A DNA stretch of 63,794 bases. Source: Marmoricola sp. (GTDB lineage: Bacteria > Actinomycetota > Actinomycetes > Propionibacteriales > Nocardioidaceae). Below the pieces are notes generated by a model. That model made no database searches. It saw nothing but the letters and a program-made list of their open reading frames with translations, and was not told where the DNA came from. Numbering within the stretch: position 1 is the first letter of the stretch; every line of letters starts with the position of its first letter. This document shows, one piece after another, positions 37,981-50,889 of this stretch. Both the position numbers and the translations under genes were made by a program. The stretch spans positions 1 to 63,794 of the forward strand of contig JAOPYC010000025.1 in NCBI GenBank assembly GCA_025964795.1. Reading direction: 5' to 3'.

Positions 37981-40900
37981 ATGTCCACCAAGCCCCTCCG
38001 GCTCCTCGGAGTCGCCACGGTCACGGTCCTGATCGCCGGTCTCGCCCAGACGTCCGGACAGGCGGCCTCCGCCGCCCCCCGGCTCAGCGACGCCCTGACG
38101 AGCACGCTCGAAGGGGCCACCGCCGGCCTCGCCGACGTCGACACCCGCGGCGTGGCGCTGCCCTCGGCCACGCAGAAGTCGGCCGCCGCCGCGCTGGGTG
38201 GCCAGGTCCGCTGGAACGACTTCGGCACCCCCGCCACCATCTCCCCCCTCACCGGCACCCTCGGCAAGGCGAGCTCCACCGACGCCGTGGCCGCGGCCCG
38301 CTCCTGGCTCGGTGCGCACGCGAACCTGTTCGGCCTCTCCGCCGCGCAGCTGACCGGGCTGACCCTGGTGCGCAACCAGAAGCTCGCCGGCAGCGAGGCC
38401 CGCGCGGTGCTCTTCCGCCAGGACTTCGGCGGTCCCGCGCCCGCGCTGGACAGCATGGTCACCGTGGGCATCGGCGGTGGTGCCGTGCAGTACGTCTCGT
38501 CGTCGCTGGTCCGCACGAGCAAGCCGGTCCCCGCCGCCACGCTCTCCCCCGCCGCCGCCTGGATCAAGGCCGCCGCCAACGTCGGTCGCACCGTCCCCAC
38601 CACGGCCCTCGACAAGCTCACCGACAAGCTCGGCTGGACCCGGTTCAAGGTCGCCGGGTTCGCCCAGGAGCAGCAGGTCCGGCTCCGCTCCCTGGCGTAC
38701 GCCGACGGCACGGTGCGCCCGGTCTTCGAGGCCAACGTCGTCGACGTCAAGGGCGGCTCCGCCTCGGCGTACACGCTGCTCGTGGACGGGGTGAGCGGCA
38801 AGATCCTGGTCCGCCAGAACAAGGTCGACCAGAGCAGCGACGCCTTCCAGTTCCAGGGCACCGTGACCGCGACCGCATGCGGACCCAAGCACCAGTTCGA
38901 GCTCAAGGACGCGAACACCAAGTCGATCGTGGCCACCGCCGCCGAGGCGATCACCACCAACGACATCGAGGTGAAGATCCTCAGCCCCAGCGGCGCGCTG
39001 CTGGCCAGCGGCGACACCGCCACCAGCCCGGAGGTGGCCACCTACACCGCGGCCTCGATCCCCCAGGGCATCTACTCCATGCAGGTCTGCCCGTACGCCG
39101 ACCCGACCGCGCCGTTCATCGCCCCCGGCACCTACGCCGCCGGCGTGACCACCAGCGACTCCGGCGCCCCCACCACGCCAACGCTGGGCAACCCGAAGTG
39201 GCGCTACTTCGCCGCCAACCCGAGCCTGGACTGGTCGCCGACGACGACGCCGACCAACACCGTCGTCGGCTGCTGGACCGCGGCCACCGGCTGCACCACG
39301 CCGACCGGCCCCTTCCGCAACGTCGCGGCCGCGGGTCCGTGGGACTTCGTGGCCAAGACCGGCACCCCGACCTTCACCACGACCGGCAACAACGCCGTCA
39401 CCCACGAGGCCTGGCTCGACCCGGACGCCCCAGGCGGCCTGCTGCAGGCACCGATCTCGGCCACCCGTGAGTACACCGAGGCCTTCAAGGACGCCTGGAA
39501 CAACTCCAAGTGCAGCCCGACCCAGCTGGTTCCGGGCGGCAACGACATCAACGCCTCGGTCACGAACCTGTTCGTGGCGCACAACCGGATGCACGACTTC
39601 GCCTACTACCTCGGCTTCACCGAGGACAACTACAACCTGCAGACCGACAACCTGGGCCGCAACGACGACCCGACGCGCGGCAACGACCCGGAGATCGGCA
39701 ACGCCCAGGCGGGCGCCATCTCGGGCGGGCAGCCGACGTACCTCGGCCGGGACAACGCCAACCAGATCGCGCTGCAGGACGGCATCCCCGGCATCACCAA
39801 CCAGTACCTCTTCCAGCCGATCGCCGGCTCGTTCTACTCGCCCTGCACCGACGGCGCGCTCGACATGAGCATCGTCGGCCACGAGTACACCCACGCGATC
39901 AGCAACCGGATGATCGGCGGCCCCGACGAGGGCATCACCTCCGAGCAGGGCGGCGCCATGGGCGAGTCCTGGGGTGACCTGACCGCCGGCGAGTACATGT
40001 TCGAGCACGGCTACTCCAACGGTGCCAACCCGTGGGCCGTCGGTCCCTACGCGACCGGCAACAAGGTCACCGGCATCCGCGACTACGCCATCGACCAGAA
40101 CCCGCTGAACTACAGCGACTACGGCTTCGACACCACCGGCGCCGAGGTCCACGCCGACGGCGAGATCTGGAACGGCACCATGTGGGAGGTCCGCAAGGCC
40201 CTCGTCGCGAAGTACGACGCGCAGTACCCCTCCACCGACAAGGCGCTCAACCTCCGGTGCGCGCAGGCCACGGCGACCTCCACCCCCACCCCGGCCACCC
40301 AGTGCCCGGGCAACCGCCGCTGGCTGCAGCTGGTCTTCGACGGGTTCCTGCTCCAGCAGGGCGCCACGAGCATGCTCGACGCCCGCGACGCGATGCTCGC
40401 GGCCGACCGGATGCGCTTCGGCGGGGCCAACCAGGCCGCGCTGTGGGACGCCTTCGCCCGCCGCGGCATGGGCAGCAACGCCTCCACCCCCGACGCCGAC
40501 TCGGGCGACCCGACGCCGGGCTTCGCCTCGCCGAAGTCGACGCCGGCCACCGTCAAGGTCGTCGCCACCGTCCCCGCGGGTTCCCCCGCCGCGGTCGGCA
40601 AGGCCTACATCGGTGACTACGAGGCCCGGGCCACCCCGGTCGCGGACACCGACCCGAAGACGGCGCTCCCCGACACCGCCCAGCTGACCGCGGGCACCTA
40701 CGACGTGGTCTTCGCGGCGCCGGGCTACGGCCTGACCCGGGGCACCATCACGGTCACGGCCGGGCAGAAGGTCACCAAGACCCTGGCCCTGAAGCCCAAC
40801 CTCGCCTCGGCGAAGAACGGCGCCAGCGTGCTCACCTCCAGCGCCGGCAGCCTGAACGCCGGTGCGCTGATCGACGACACCGAGGCCACCAACTGGGCCG

Positions 40901-41406
40901 GGGTCAACGCGTCGGCCTCGGTCGACGCGAGCAGCCCCTACGTGGCCGTCGACCTCGCCGGCTCCGCGCCCCGCACGATCAGCTCCGTGCGGGTCTCGGC
41001 GCTGCTCCGCCCGGCCGACCCGGCCCCGAGCGACGGCCTGCCGCTGCTGGCCGACGACGACCCCGACTCGGGGGCCCGGTTCACCGCCCTGCGCCGCTTC
41101 GCGGTGGAGGTCTGTACGACGGGCTGCTCGGCCGCCAACGCGACCTGGAAGCGGATCTACACCAGCGCCGCCGACGCCTTCCCGGGCACCGCACCGCGGC
41201 CGGTGGCGCCGAACCAGACGCTGCGCACCTTCGACGTCCCGGACACGACTGCCTCGGCGGTCAGGCTGGTCGCGCTCGAGAACCAGTGCACCGGTGCGGC
41301 CGCCTACGCCGGTGAGCAGGACAGCGACCCGCTCAACGACACGGACTGCAAGGCGGCCTCCGACGCCGACCTGTCCGTCCGGGCCAGCGAGTTCCAGGTC
41401 TTCTAG
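37981..41406 (+). CDS. Secreted M36 (fungalysin) zinc metallopeptidase with C-terminal accessory domains
   Basis: A 1141-aa exported protease. The signal peptide (LLGVATVTVLIAGLA, cleaved near AASAAP) is followed by an FTP-type propeptide (ARSWLGAHANLFGLS and PVFEANVVDVKGG). The zinc site is GHEYTHAIS with His634, Glu635 and His638; the third ligand is in GGAMGESWGD. A proprotein-convertase-P-like or pre-peptidase segment (residues ~290-380) is inserted before the catalytic part. After ~residue 850 come a carboxypeptidase-regulatory-like beta domain (VGKAYIGDYEARATP, LTAGTYDVVFAAPGYG) and a discoidin-like domain (TEATNWAGVNASASV) that may bind sugars or the cell wall. It probably degrades external protein. 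It splits the glucan genes. Confidence 0.92.
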   Translation: MSTKPLRLLGVATVTVLIAGLAQTSGQAASAAPRLSDALTSTLEGATAGLADVDTRGVALPSATQKSAAAALGGQVRWNDFGTPATISPLTGTLGKASSTDAVAAARSWLGAHANLFGLSAAQLTGLTLVRNQKLAGSEARAVLFRQDFGGPAPALDSMVTVGIGGGAVQYVSSSLVRTSKPVPAATLSPAAAWIKAAANVGRTVPTTALDKLTDKLGWTRFKVAGFAQEQQVRLRSLAYADGTVRPVFEANVVDVKGGSASAYTLLVDGVSGKILVRQNKVDQSSDAFQFQGTVTATACGPKHQFELKDANTKSIVATAAEAITTNDIEVKILSPSGALLASGDTATSPEVATYTAASIPQGIYSMQVCPYADPTAPFIAPGTYAAGVTTSDSGAPTTPTLGNPKWRYFAANPSLDWSPTTTPTNTVVGCWTAATGCTTPTGPFRNVAAAGPWDFVAKTGTPTFTTTGNNAVTHEAWLDPDAPGGLLQAPISATREYTEAFKDAWNNSKCSPTQLVPGGNDINASVTNLFVAHNRMHDFAYYLGFTEDNYNLQTDNLGRNDDPTRGNDPEIGNAQAGAISGGQPTYLGRDNANQIALQDGIPGITNQYLFQPIAGSFYSPCTDGALDMSIVGHEYTHAISNRMIGGPDEGITSEQGGAMGESWGDLTAGEYMFEHGYSNGANPWAVGPYATGNKVTGIRDYAIDQNPLNYSDYGFDTTGAEVHADGEIWNGTMWEVRKALVAKYDAQYPSTDKALNLRCAQATATSTPTPATQCPGNRRWLQLVFDGFLLQQGATSMLDARDAMLAADRMRFGGANQAALWDAFARRGMGSNASTPDADSGDPTPGFASPKSTPATVKVVATVPAGSPAAVGKAYIGDYEARATPVADTDPKTALPDTAQLTAGTYDVVFAAPGYGLTRGTITVTAGQKVTKTLALKPNLASAKNGASVLTSSAGSLNAGALIDDTEATNWAGVNASASVDASSPYVAVDLAGSAPRTISSVRVSALLRPADPAPSDGLPLLADDDPDSGARFTALRRFAVEVCTTGCSAANATWKRIYTSAADAFPGTAPRPVAPNQTLRTFDVPDTTASAVRLVALENQCTGAAAYAGEQDSDPLNDTDCKAASDADLSVRASEFQVF

Positions 41407-41462
41407 GAGGCGCCGCAACAGACGGTTTGCGTGTTGGGCGCGGATTCGGAAGTCTGGGGAGC

Positions 41463-43477
<2,015 letters not shown>

Positions 43478-43481
<4 letters not shown>

Positions 43482-45277
43482 GCGAGATGCTCGTGCCCGT
43501 GGAGCCCCAGGAGGACGGCCCGGTCATCGAGGGCTTCGAGCAGCCGGACTGGTTCAAGACCGCCGTGTTCTACGAGGTCCTGGTGCGCTCGTTCAAGGAC
43601 TCCAACGGCGACGGCGTCGGCGACTTCCGGGGACTGACCGAGAAGCTCGACTACCTGCAGTGGCTGGGCGTCGACTGCCTGTGGGTGCCGCCGTTCTTCA
43701 GCTCCCCGCTCCGCGACGGCGGCTACGACATCTCCGACTACAACAACATCCTCCCCGAGGCCGGCACGGTGGACGACTTCCACCACTTCCTCGACGAGGC
43801 CCACAAGCGCGACATCCGCGTGATCATCGACTTCGTGATGAACCACACCAGCGAACAACACCCGTGGTTCCAGGCCAGCCGGGAGGACCCCGAGGGACCC
43901 TACGGCGACTTCTACGTGTGGTCCGACACCGACGAGCTCTACGAGGAGGCCCGGGTCATCTTCGTCGACACCGAGCCGTCCAACTGGACCTGGGACCCCG
44001 TGCGCCAGCAGTACTACTGGCACCGGTTCTTCGCCCACCAGCCCGACCTGAACTTCGACAACCCCAAGGTGATGGAGGCGATGCTGGAGGCGATGAGCTT
44101 CTGGCTCGACATGGGCCTCGACGGCTTCCGCCTCGACGCCGTGCCCTACCTCTACGAGCGCCCCGGCACCAGCGGCGAGAACCTCCCCGAGACCCACGAG
44201 GCCCTGCGCCAGGTGCGCCGCTACGTCGACCAGAACTACCCGGGCCGGGTGCTGCTCGCCGAGGCCAACCAGTGGCCCTCCGACGTCGTCGACTACTTCG
44301 GCGGCCAGCGCGACCCCGAGACCGGCGACTACGTCTCCGCCGGCGACGAGTGCCACATGTGCTTCCACTTCCCGGTGATGCCCCGCATCTTCATGGCCGT
44401 ACGCCGGGAGAACCGGTTCCCGATCTCGGAGATCCTCGAGCAGACCCCGGCCATCCCGGACGGCTGCCAGTGGGGCATCTTCCTGCGCAACCACGACGAG
44501 CTGACCCTCGAGATGGTCACCGACGAGGACCGCGACTACATGTGGGACGAGTACGCCAAGGACCCACGGATGAAGGCCAACATCGGCATCCGCCGGCGGC
44601 TGGCCCCCCTGCTCGACAACGACGTGAACCGGATGGAGCTGTTCACCGCGCTGCTGCTCTCGCTGCCCGGGTCGCCGGTGCTCTACTACGGCGACGAGAT
44701 CGGGATGGGCGACAACATCTGGCTCGGCGACCGGGACGGCGTACGCACCCCGATGCAGTGGACCCCCGACCGCAACGCGGGGTTCTCGGTGGCCACGCCC
44801 GGCAAGCTGCACCTGCCGGTCAACCAGGACCCCGTCTTCGGCTACCAGCGCGTCAACGTCGAGACCGAGCTGGACAACTCCTCCTCGCTGCTGCACTGGA
44901 CGCGGCGGATGATCATGAACCGCAAGCAGCACCCCAGCTTCGGGCTCGGCAGCTTCACCGACCTCGGCGGCTCCAACCCGTCGGTGCTGTCCTACGTGCG
45001 TGAGCACACCGACGAGACTGGCTACACCGACACCGTTCTGTGCGTGAACAACCTGAGCCGTTTCCCGCAGCCGGTGCAGCTCGACCTGCGCCGGTGGGAG
45101 GGCGTGCGGCCCGTCGAGCTCCTCGGCGGGGTGCGCTTCCCCGAGATCGGCGAGCTGCCCTACCTGCTGACGCTCGGCGGCTACGGCTTCTACTGGATCC
45201 GGCTGCCGCAGACCGAGGCCCAGGTCGAGGCCCACCTGGAGACGCAGCAGCAGGCGTCCGAGGGGAGCCTCGCATGA
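43478..45277 (+). CDS. treS: Trehalose synthase (maltose alpha-D-glucosyltransferase)
   Basis: A 599-aa GH13_16 enzyme interconverting trehalose and maltose. It has the classic TreS start ([22 protein letters not shown]) and barrel motifs [27 protein letters not shown] (nucleophile Asp220), [11 protein letters not shown] (acid Glu) and [13 protein letters not shown]. The C-terminal beta domain ([18 protein letters not shown]) is complete. It overlaps glgE and mak by four bases each. It usually forms a complex with maltokinase, which pulls the reaction toward maltose 1-phosphate. Confidence 0.97.
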
Positions 45278-46695
45278 CGCCGGACGACACCACCGCCGCT
45301 CCCACCTCGGAGCCGCTCGAGCCCGCGCTGGTGGAGTTCATCAGCCAGGCGCGGTGGTTCGGCGGCAAGGGCCGCGCCTTCGCGGTCACCGACGTCCGCG
45401 TGGTGCTCGTCCGCGACGGCGAGCCCCGCGTGGCCATCGCCCTGATCACGCTGGCCTTCGACGACGGCGGGACGGACGTCTACCAGGCCCCCGTCGCGTC
45501 GTACGCCGAGCCGCAGGACCGCCTCGGGCACGCGTTCATCGCGGTCGTCGAGGGGCGCCACGTCTACGACGCCCTGCACGACCGGGACGCGACCCACGTC
45601 TGGCTGCAGTCCTTCGACGAGGCCGCCGTCGCCGGTGGGCTCACGACCGGGTCCGGCCTGACCTTCCACCGGTGCGGGGAGCACGACCTCGACCTGACCA
45701 CCCACTCGACCCTGTTCCGCGGCGAGCAGAGCAACTCCTCGGTGGCCTTCGGCGACGACGCGCTGATGAAGGTCTTCCGCCGGATGACGCCGGGCATCAA
45801 CCCCGACATCGAGATCCACGAGGTGCTGACCCGCAGCGGCACGCACAGCATCGCCGAGCTCTACGGCTGGCTCGAGCTGGCGCCGAGCACGCCCGGCGGG
45901 GAGCCGCTCCAGCTCGCGATGCTGCAGCAGTTCCTGCGCACCGCCAGCGACGGCTGGGAGCTGGCCCTGTCCAGCGCCCGCAATCTGTTCGCCGAGGGCG
46001 ACCTGCACGCCGACGAGGTCGGCGGCGACTTCGCGGGCGAGGCCCACCGGCTCGGCGTGGCGGTGAGCGAGGTCCACGAGATCCTCCGCGAGCAGTTCGG
46101 CTCCGCGCCCCTGGACGCCGCCGCCACCGCCGAGCGGATGCGGGCCCGGCTGGCCGAGGCGACCGCCGTCGTCCCCGAGCTGGCCCCGCACACCGCCCAC
46201 CTCGAGGACGTCTTCGCCCGCGTGGCCGACGCCTCCGGCGACGTGCAGCGTGTCCACGGCGACCTCCACCTCGGCCAGACCCTGCGGACCTCCCTGGGCT
46301 GGAAGCTCGTCGACTTCGAGGGCGAGCCGGCCAAGCCCCTGGCCGAGCGACGCCTGTCCGACTCGCCCTGGCGCGACGTCGCCGGCATGCTCCGCTCCTT
46401 CGACTACGCCGCCAAGTCGGTGGTCAAGGACATGCACTCCCACGAGGAGCCCAGCTCCCAGATCGCCTACCGGGCCAAGGAGTGGCTGCAGCGCAACCGC
46501 GCCGCCTTCCTCGAGGGCTACGTCGAGCGCCGGGTCGCGCGCGGCGAGTCCGTGCTGACCGCCGCCGAGCAGGCCGTCATCGACGCCTACGAGGCCGACA
46601 AGGCCGTCTACGAAGTGATCTACGAAGCACGCAACCGCCCCACCTGGGTGGACATCCCCCTGCAGGCAATCGACCGGATCGGAGCGCAATCATGA
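45274..46695 (+). CDS. mak: Maltokinase
   Basis: A 473-aa kinase (also called Pep2) that phosphorylates maltose to maltose 1-phosphate. The N-terminal cap ([15 protein letters not shown]) is characteristic. The aminoglycoside-phosphotransferase-like lobe carries [17 protein letters not shown] with the ATP-contacting Lys, then [11 protein letters not shown] with the catalytic Asp and VDFEGEP with the metal-binding Asp. It is a stand-alone protein here, not fused to TreS as in some actinobacteria. The gene is coupled to treS and glgB by ATGA overlaps. Confidence 0.95.
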   Translation: MTPDDTTAAPTSEPLEPALVEFISQARWFGGKGRAFAVTDVRVVLVRDGEPRVAIALITLAFDDGGTDVYQAPVASYAEPQDRLGHAFIAVVEGRHVYDALHDRDATHVWLQSFDEAAVAGGLTTGSGLTFHRCGEHDLDLTTHSTLFRGEQSNSSVAFGDDALMKVFRRMTPGINPDIEIHEVLTRSGTHSIAELYGWLELAPSTPGGEPLQLAMLQQFLRTASDGWELALSSARNLFAEGDLHADEVGGDFAGEAHRLGVAVSEVHEILREQFGSAPLDAAATAERMRARLAEATAVVPELAPHTAHLEDVFARVADASGDVQRVHGDLHLGQTLRTSLGWKLVDFEGEPAKPLAERRLSDSPWRDVAGMLRSFDYAAKSVVKDMHSHEEPSSQIAYRAKEWLQRNRAAFLEGYVERRVARGESVLTAAEQAVIDAYEADKAVYEVIYEARNRPTWVDIPLQAIDRIGAQS

Positions 46696-48572
46696 GCGAG
46701 CCCACGATCGGTGAGCTGGACATCCACCTCATCAACGAGGGCCGTCACGAGCAGCTGTGGCAGGCCCTCGGCGCCCACGTTCTCCCGGGAGGCACCGCGT
46801 TCCGGGTGTGGGCTCCCGCGGCCCTCGAGGTCCAGGTCCGCGGCGACTTCAACAGCTGGGACGGCAGCCGCAACCCGCTGGTGCAGGTCGGCACGTCCGG
46901 GGTCTGGGAGGCGTTCGTCCCCGGCATCGGCTCGGGCGAGGGCTACAAGTTCCACATCCGCGGCGCGGACGGCGAGTGGCGCGACAAGGCCGACCCGATG
47001 GCCACCTTCACCGAGGTGCCCCCGGCCACCGCCTCCCGGGTCTTCGCGACCCAGCACGAGTGGACCGACGGCGAGTGGATGACCGGGCGGGCCGCGGAGC
47101 TGCGGCCCGACCAGCAGCCGATGTCCGTCTACGAGGTGCACCTCGGATCGTGGCGCAAGCACGAGAGCGGAGGCCCGCTCAGCTATGACGAGCTGGCCGA
47201 GCAGCTCACGGAGTACGTCTCCGAGATGGGCTTCACCCACGTCGAGATGCTCCCGGTGATGGAGCACCCCTTCGGCGGGTCGTGGGGCTACCAGGTCACG
47301 TCGTACTACGCGCCCTCCTCACGCTTCGGCGACCCCGACGGCTTCCGCCGGCTGGTGCAGGCGCTGCACAACGCCGGCATCGGGGTGATCGTCGACTGGG
47401 TCCCCGCCCACTTCCCCAAGGACGAGTTCGCGCTGGCCCGCTTCGACGGGACCCCGCTCTACGAGGACCCGAACCCGAGCCGCGGCGAGCACCCCGACTG
47501 GGGCACCTACGTGTTCAACTTCGGCCGCAAGGAGGTCCGCAACTTCCTGGTGGCCAACGCGCTCTACTGGCTCGAGGAGTTCCACGTCGACGGCATCCGC
47601 GTCGACGCCGTGGCCTCGATGCTCTACCTGGACTACTCGCGCGAGGCCGGCCAGTGGCAGCCCAACGTCCACGGCGGCCGGGAGAACCTCGAGGCGGTGG
47701 AGTTCCTCAAGGAGCTCAACGGCACCGTCTACAAGCGGGTGCCCGGCGCGATCACCATCGCCGAGGAGTCCACCTCCTGGCCCGGGGTCACCCAGCCGAC
47801 CAGCGCCGGCGGCCTGGGCTTCGGCTTCAAGTGGAACATGGGCTGGATGCACGACAGCCTCGACTACATCGGGCGCGACCCGATCCACCGCGGTTACCAC
47901 CACAACCAGCTGACCTTCAGCATGGTCTACGCGTTCTCGGAGAACTACGTGCTCCCGATCAGCCACGACGAGGTGGTGCACGGGAAGGGCTCCTTGCTGC
48001 GCAAGATGCCGGGCGACCGGTGGCAGCAGCTGGCCAACGTGCGCGCGTTCCTGTCCTGGCAGTGGGCGCACCCTGGCAAGCAGCTGGTCTTCATGGGCCA
48101 GGAGTTCGCGCAGGACCAGGAGTGGGCCGAGCAGCGCTCGCTGGACTGGGGGCTCCTGCAGAGCTCCGACCACGCCGGTGTGCAGCGGCTCGTCTCGGAC
48201 CTCAACAGCGTCTACACCGACACCGCGGCCCTGTGGTCGCAGGACACCGCTCCCGAGGGCTTCCAGTGGATCGAGGCCGACGACGCCCAGCGCAACACCG
48301 TGGCCTTCGTCCGCTGGGGCTCCGACGGCAGTGCCCTGGTGTGCGTGACGAACTTCTCCGCGATCCCGCACGAGGGCTACCTGCTGGGGCTCCCGTTCGC
48401 CGGTGAGTGGAGCGAGGTCATCAACACCGACGCCGAGACCTACGGCGGCTCGGGGGTCGGCAACCTCGGCACGGTCACCGCGCACGAGACGCCGCACGGC
48501 GGCCAGCCCGCGTCGGTCCGGCTGCGGGTCCCCCCGCTCGGCACGCTCTGGCTGACCAGCTCGCGTCGTTGA
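46692..48572 (+). CDS. glgB: 1,4-alpha-glucan branching enzyme
   Basis: A 626-aa GH13_9 enzyme that adds alpha-1,6 branches to the GlgE product. It is shorter than the ~730 aa of many GlgB proteins because only one N-terminal CBM48-type domain is present ([22 protein letters not shown]). Catalytic motifs are [17 protein letters not shown] (nucleophile Asp), [13 protein letters not shown] (acid Glu) and [15 protein letters not shown]. The invariant [16 protein letters not shown] is present. It is the last gene of the GlgE operon, and the permease gene follows after a ten-base gap. Confidence 0.96.
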   Translation: MSEPTIGELDIHLINEGRHEQLWQALGAHVLPGGTAFRVWAPAALEVQVRGDFNSWDGSRNPLVQVGTSGVWEAFVPGIGSGEGYKFHIRGADGEWRDKADPMATFTEVPPATASRVFATQHEWTDGEWMTGRAAELRPDQQPMSVYEVHLGSWRKHESGGPLSYDELAEQLTEYVSEMGFTHVEMLPVMEHPFGGSWGYQVTSYYAPSSRFGDPDGFRRLVQALHNAGIGVIVDWVPAHFPKDEFALARFDGTPLYEDPNPSRGEHPDWGTYVFNFGRKEVRNFLVANALYWLEEFHVDGIRVDAVASMLYLDYSREAGQWQPNVHGGRENLEAVEFLKELNGTVYKRVPGAITIAEESTSWPGVTQPTSAGGLGFGFKWNMGWMHDSLDYIGRDPIHRGYHHNQLTFSMVYAFSENYVLPISHDEVVHGKGSLLRKMPGDRWQQLANVRAFLSWQWAHPGKQLVFMGQEFAQDQEWAEQRSLDWGLLQSSDHAGVQRLVSDLNSVYTDTAALWSQDTAPEGFQWIEADDAQRNTVAFVRWGSDGSALVCVTNFSAIPHEGYLLGLPFAGEWSEVINTDAETYGGSGVGNLGTVTAHETPHGGQPASVRLRVPPLGTLWLTSSRR

Positions 48573-48582
48573 GCCCCCGGAG

Positions 48583-49671
48583 TTGAACACCAGCCTCCTC
48601 GACCTGGGCGAGCGCGTCTGGCCGGTGCTGCTGTTCCTGGTGCTGATCCAGGTGGTCGCCGACCTGTGCGACGAGGCGGGCCTGTTCGACGTCTCGGCGC
48701 ACGTGGCGGCCCGGGTCGCCGGAGGCAGCAGGATCGCACTGTTCCTGCTGTTCGTCGCCCTGGCCACGGTCTCGACGTGGGTGCTCAGCATCGACACCAC
48801 GGCGGTGCTGCTCGCCCCGATCGGCCTGGCGATGGCCGCGGAGCTGGGGCTGAGCGCGCTGCCGTTCGCGTTCGCCTCAATCTGGCTGGCCAACTCCGCA
48901 TCCCTGCTGCTGCCGGTCTCCAACCTGACCAACCTGCTGGCGCAGGACCGGCTCGGTCTCGGCGGCGCCGAGTTCGTGCGGGAGACCTGGGTCCCCCAGC
49001 TGGCCGTCCTCGTCGTGGTGGTGGGGGTGCTCGTGATCCGTCACCGGCGGGAGCTGCGCGGCTCCTATGCGGTGCCGACCGGGCTTCCGGCGTACGACCA
49101 GGTGCTGCTGTGGCTCGCCGTCGTGGTGGTCGTCCTGTTCGGTCCGGCGGTCGTCCTGGGCCTCCCGGCGTGGGTCGTGGCCGGGATCGCGACGGTGGTG
49201 CTGGTCGCCGGCTTCGTCGTACGCCGGCGGGAGGTCGTGCACCCATCACGGCTCGTGCGGCTGGTGCCCTGGTCGGTGCTGGGCTTCGCGATCGCGCTGT
49301 TCGTGGTCGTCGACCTGCTGGTCGAGCACAGCTCCGGCCTGCTGTCGTCGGTGTTCGGGTCGGGCTCCTCCCTGGCCGACCTGGCCCGCCTGGCCGGGGT
49401 GTCCACGGTGCTGGCCAACGTGGTGAACAACCTGCCGGCGTACCTCGTGGTGGAGCCGTTCGCCGACGGCTCCGCGCGCCTCGTCACGGCGCTGGTCGCC
49501 GTCAACGTGGGCCCGATGCTGCTGGCCTGGGGCTCGCTGGCCAACCTGCTCTGGCTACGTGCCTGCCGCACCCGCGGCCTGCCCGTCTCCATGGTGCGGT
49601 TCGGCCTCGAGGGGCTGCTCGTCGTGCCGCTGGCCGTCGCCGCCGGAGTCCTCGCCGTGTGGCTCACCTAG
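48583..49671 (+). CDS. ArsB/NhaD/SLC13-superfamily permease
   Basis: A 362-aa membrane protein with about ten hydrophobic segments. The two internal pseudo-repeats of the ion-transporter superfamily are suggested by matching Asn-containing re-entrant motifs, STWVLSIDTTAVLLAPIGLAMA near residue 65 and LANVVNNLPAYLVVEPF near residue 285. The pair resembles ArsB and NhaD. The substrate could be arsenite, an organic anion or another ion. The TTG start at 48583 directly abuts GGAG, so the true start is uncertain; GTG codons further in are possible. No other arsenic genes are nearby, which weakens an arsenite role. Confidence 0.78.
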   Translation: MNTSLLDLGERVWPVLLFLVLIQVVADLCDEAGLFDVSAHVAARVAGGSRIALFLLFVALATVSTWVLSIDTTAVLLAPIGLAMAAELGLSALPFAFASIWLANSASLLLPVSNLTNLLAQDRLGLGGAEFVRETWVPQLAVLVVVVGVLVIRHRRELRGSYAVPTGLPAYDQVLLWLAVVVVVLFGPAVVLGLPAWVVAGIATVVLVAGFVVRRREVVHPSRLVRLVPWSVLGFAIALFVVVDLLVEHSSGLLSSVFGSGSSLADLARLAGVSTVLANVVNNLPAYLVVEPFADGSARLVTALVAVNVGPMLLAWGSLANLLWLRACRTRGLPVSMVRFGLEGLLVVPLAVAAGVLAVWLT

Positions 49672-49681
49672 GGTTGTGCCT

Positions 49682-50470
49682 GTGCCAGCCGAACTCTCCC
49701 CCGTCGCCCCCGGCGTCGTCCGCGTCTCCTGGACCAGCGATCTCCAGGAGCAGGGGCTCCGGGCCTCGGCCGACGAGGTACGCCGCGTGGTCGAGTCGGC
49801 CTTCGAGGACGGCAGCACCCGGGTCGAGACCCACGTCGACCCCGAGGACGAGACCGCCCAGCGGGTGGCCACCTTCGCCGGCCTGATGCGGGAGGGCGTC
49901 GCGCGCGGCGTCTCCGAGACCTCCGACCGGATCGTCTACGCGCGCCTGGCCGACGACGTCCCCGTCGAGGACCCCAAGGGGTTCCGCTCGCTGCTCAACT
50001 CCTTCCTCCCCCGCAAGCGCGCCATCAGCCAGCTGCTCGTCCGCTCCACCGACGGACGGGTGCTGCTGTGCCAGCTGACCTACAAGCGCGACCTCGACCT
50101 GCCCGGCGGCGTGGTCGAGGTCGGTGAGTCCCCCCAGCTCGCGGTCGAGCGCGAGGTCGAGGAGGAGCTCGCCCTCACCATCACCGCAGGGCCGCTCCTG
50201 CTCACCGACTGGCTTCCCCCGTGGGGCGGCTGGGACGACGCGATCTGCCTGGTCTTCGACGGGGGCGAGGTCGACCCCGGGGTGGTGGACACGATCGTGC
50301 GCCAGGAGCGCGAGATCCGCTCGGCCGGTTTCTACACGTTGGCCGAGGTCCAAGAGAAGTGCGCCGACTTCACGGCCCGGCGGATCGAGTCGGCGCTGCG
50401 GAACCTCCCCGGCGCCGGTGGCCGGCCCGGGCCGTCGTACACCGAGAGCGGCCGGGGCCTGCCTACCTGA
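49682..50470 (+). CDS. Nudix hydrolase with an N-terminal extension
   Basis: A 262-aa protein starting at a GTG (49682), with AGGG eight bases before it. Residues 1-~120 form an acidic domain of unknown fold (DEDETAQ and SETSDRIVYARLADDVP). The Nudix domain follows. Its box is GGVVEVGESPQLAVEREVEEELAL, read here as G-x5-E-x7-REVEEE-x-A, so all metal-binding Glu are kept but the usual Gly near the end is Ala. The likely reaction is hydrolysis of a nucleoside-diphosphate derivative, with substrate unknown. It overlaps the convergent membrane-protein gene by eight bases at the 3' ends. Confidence 0.86.
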   Translation: MPAELSPVAPGVVRVSWTSDLQEQGLRASADEVRRVVESAFEDGSTRVETHVDPEDETAQRVATFAGLMREGVARGVSETSDRIVYARLADDVPVEDPKGFRSLLNSFLPRKRAISQLLVRSTDGRVLLCQLTYKRDLDLPGGVVEVGESPQLAVEREVEEELALTITAGPLLLTDWLPPWGGWDDAICLVFDGGEVDPGVVDTIVRQEREIRSAGFYTLAEVQEKCADFTARRIESALRNLPGAGGRPGPSYTESGRGLPT

Positions 50471-50849
50471 GGTCGTCGTCCTCGAGGTCCTCGACCGGCC
50501 GCGGCGCGATGGTCCGCCAGCCCGCCCGGAGCACCTTCTGCAGCATCTGGGCGTTGATCCACGCCGTCGCGGTCCACACGGCGACCCACACGATCGCCGC
50601 CGGCCAGGAGAGGCCGTCCGCCCCGCCCCCGACCGCGAAGCCCACGGCCAGCCCGGCGTAGAAGCCGACCCACAGGGCCAGCAGGCTCAGCGGCAGCGCC
50701 AGCACCACGAGCGCGACGTACCACGCGTTGGAGCCCTCGGTCACGCTCATCACGGCCATCGCCCCGACCGTGGTCACGTAGAGCTGTCCCAGCCCCGACA
50801 GCCGCATCGTCGGCAGCGTCGCAGCGGGCCCGTCGTTCATGGGGATCAT
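50463..50849 (-). CDS. Hypothetical membrane protein (128 aa)
   Basis: A small integral membrane protein with three or four hydrophobic stretches: LYVTTVGAMAVMSV, WYVALVVLALPLSLLALWVGFYAGLAVGFAV and AAIVWVAVWTATAWI. The C-terminal tail is charged and acidic (RPVEDLEDDDLR). The start could be the ATG at 50849 or the one at 50840. I do not recognise the family. It converges with the Nudix gene with an eight-base overlap, and the co-chaperone gene ends 41 bases upstream of its start on the same strand. Confidence 0.7.
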   Translation of the reverse strand: MIPMNDGPAATLPTMRLSGLGQLYVTTVGAMAVMSVTEGSNAWYVALVVLALPLSLLALWVGFYAGLAVGFAVGGGADGLSWPAAIVWVAVWTATAWINAQMLQKVLRAGWRTIAPRPVEDLEDDDLR

Positions 50850-50889
50850 GGTGGCACGGTCCGAGCCGGGCGGGGCCTCTCACGTCAGG

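Noticed and set aside
37900-41418. Open frame of 1172 codons on the minus strand opposite the M36 metallopeptidase
   Set aside because: It is a GC-rich shadow: low-complexity Gly/Val/Arg text without domains, while the plus strand has a full signal peptide and the HEYTH zinc motif.
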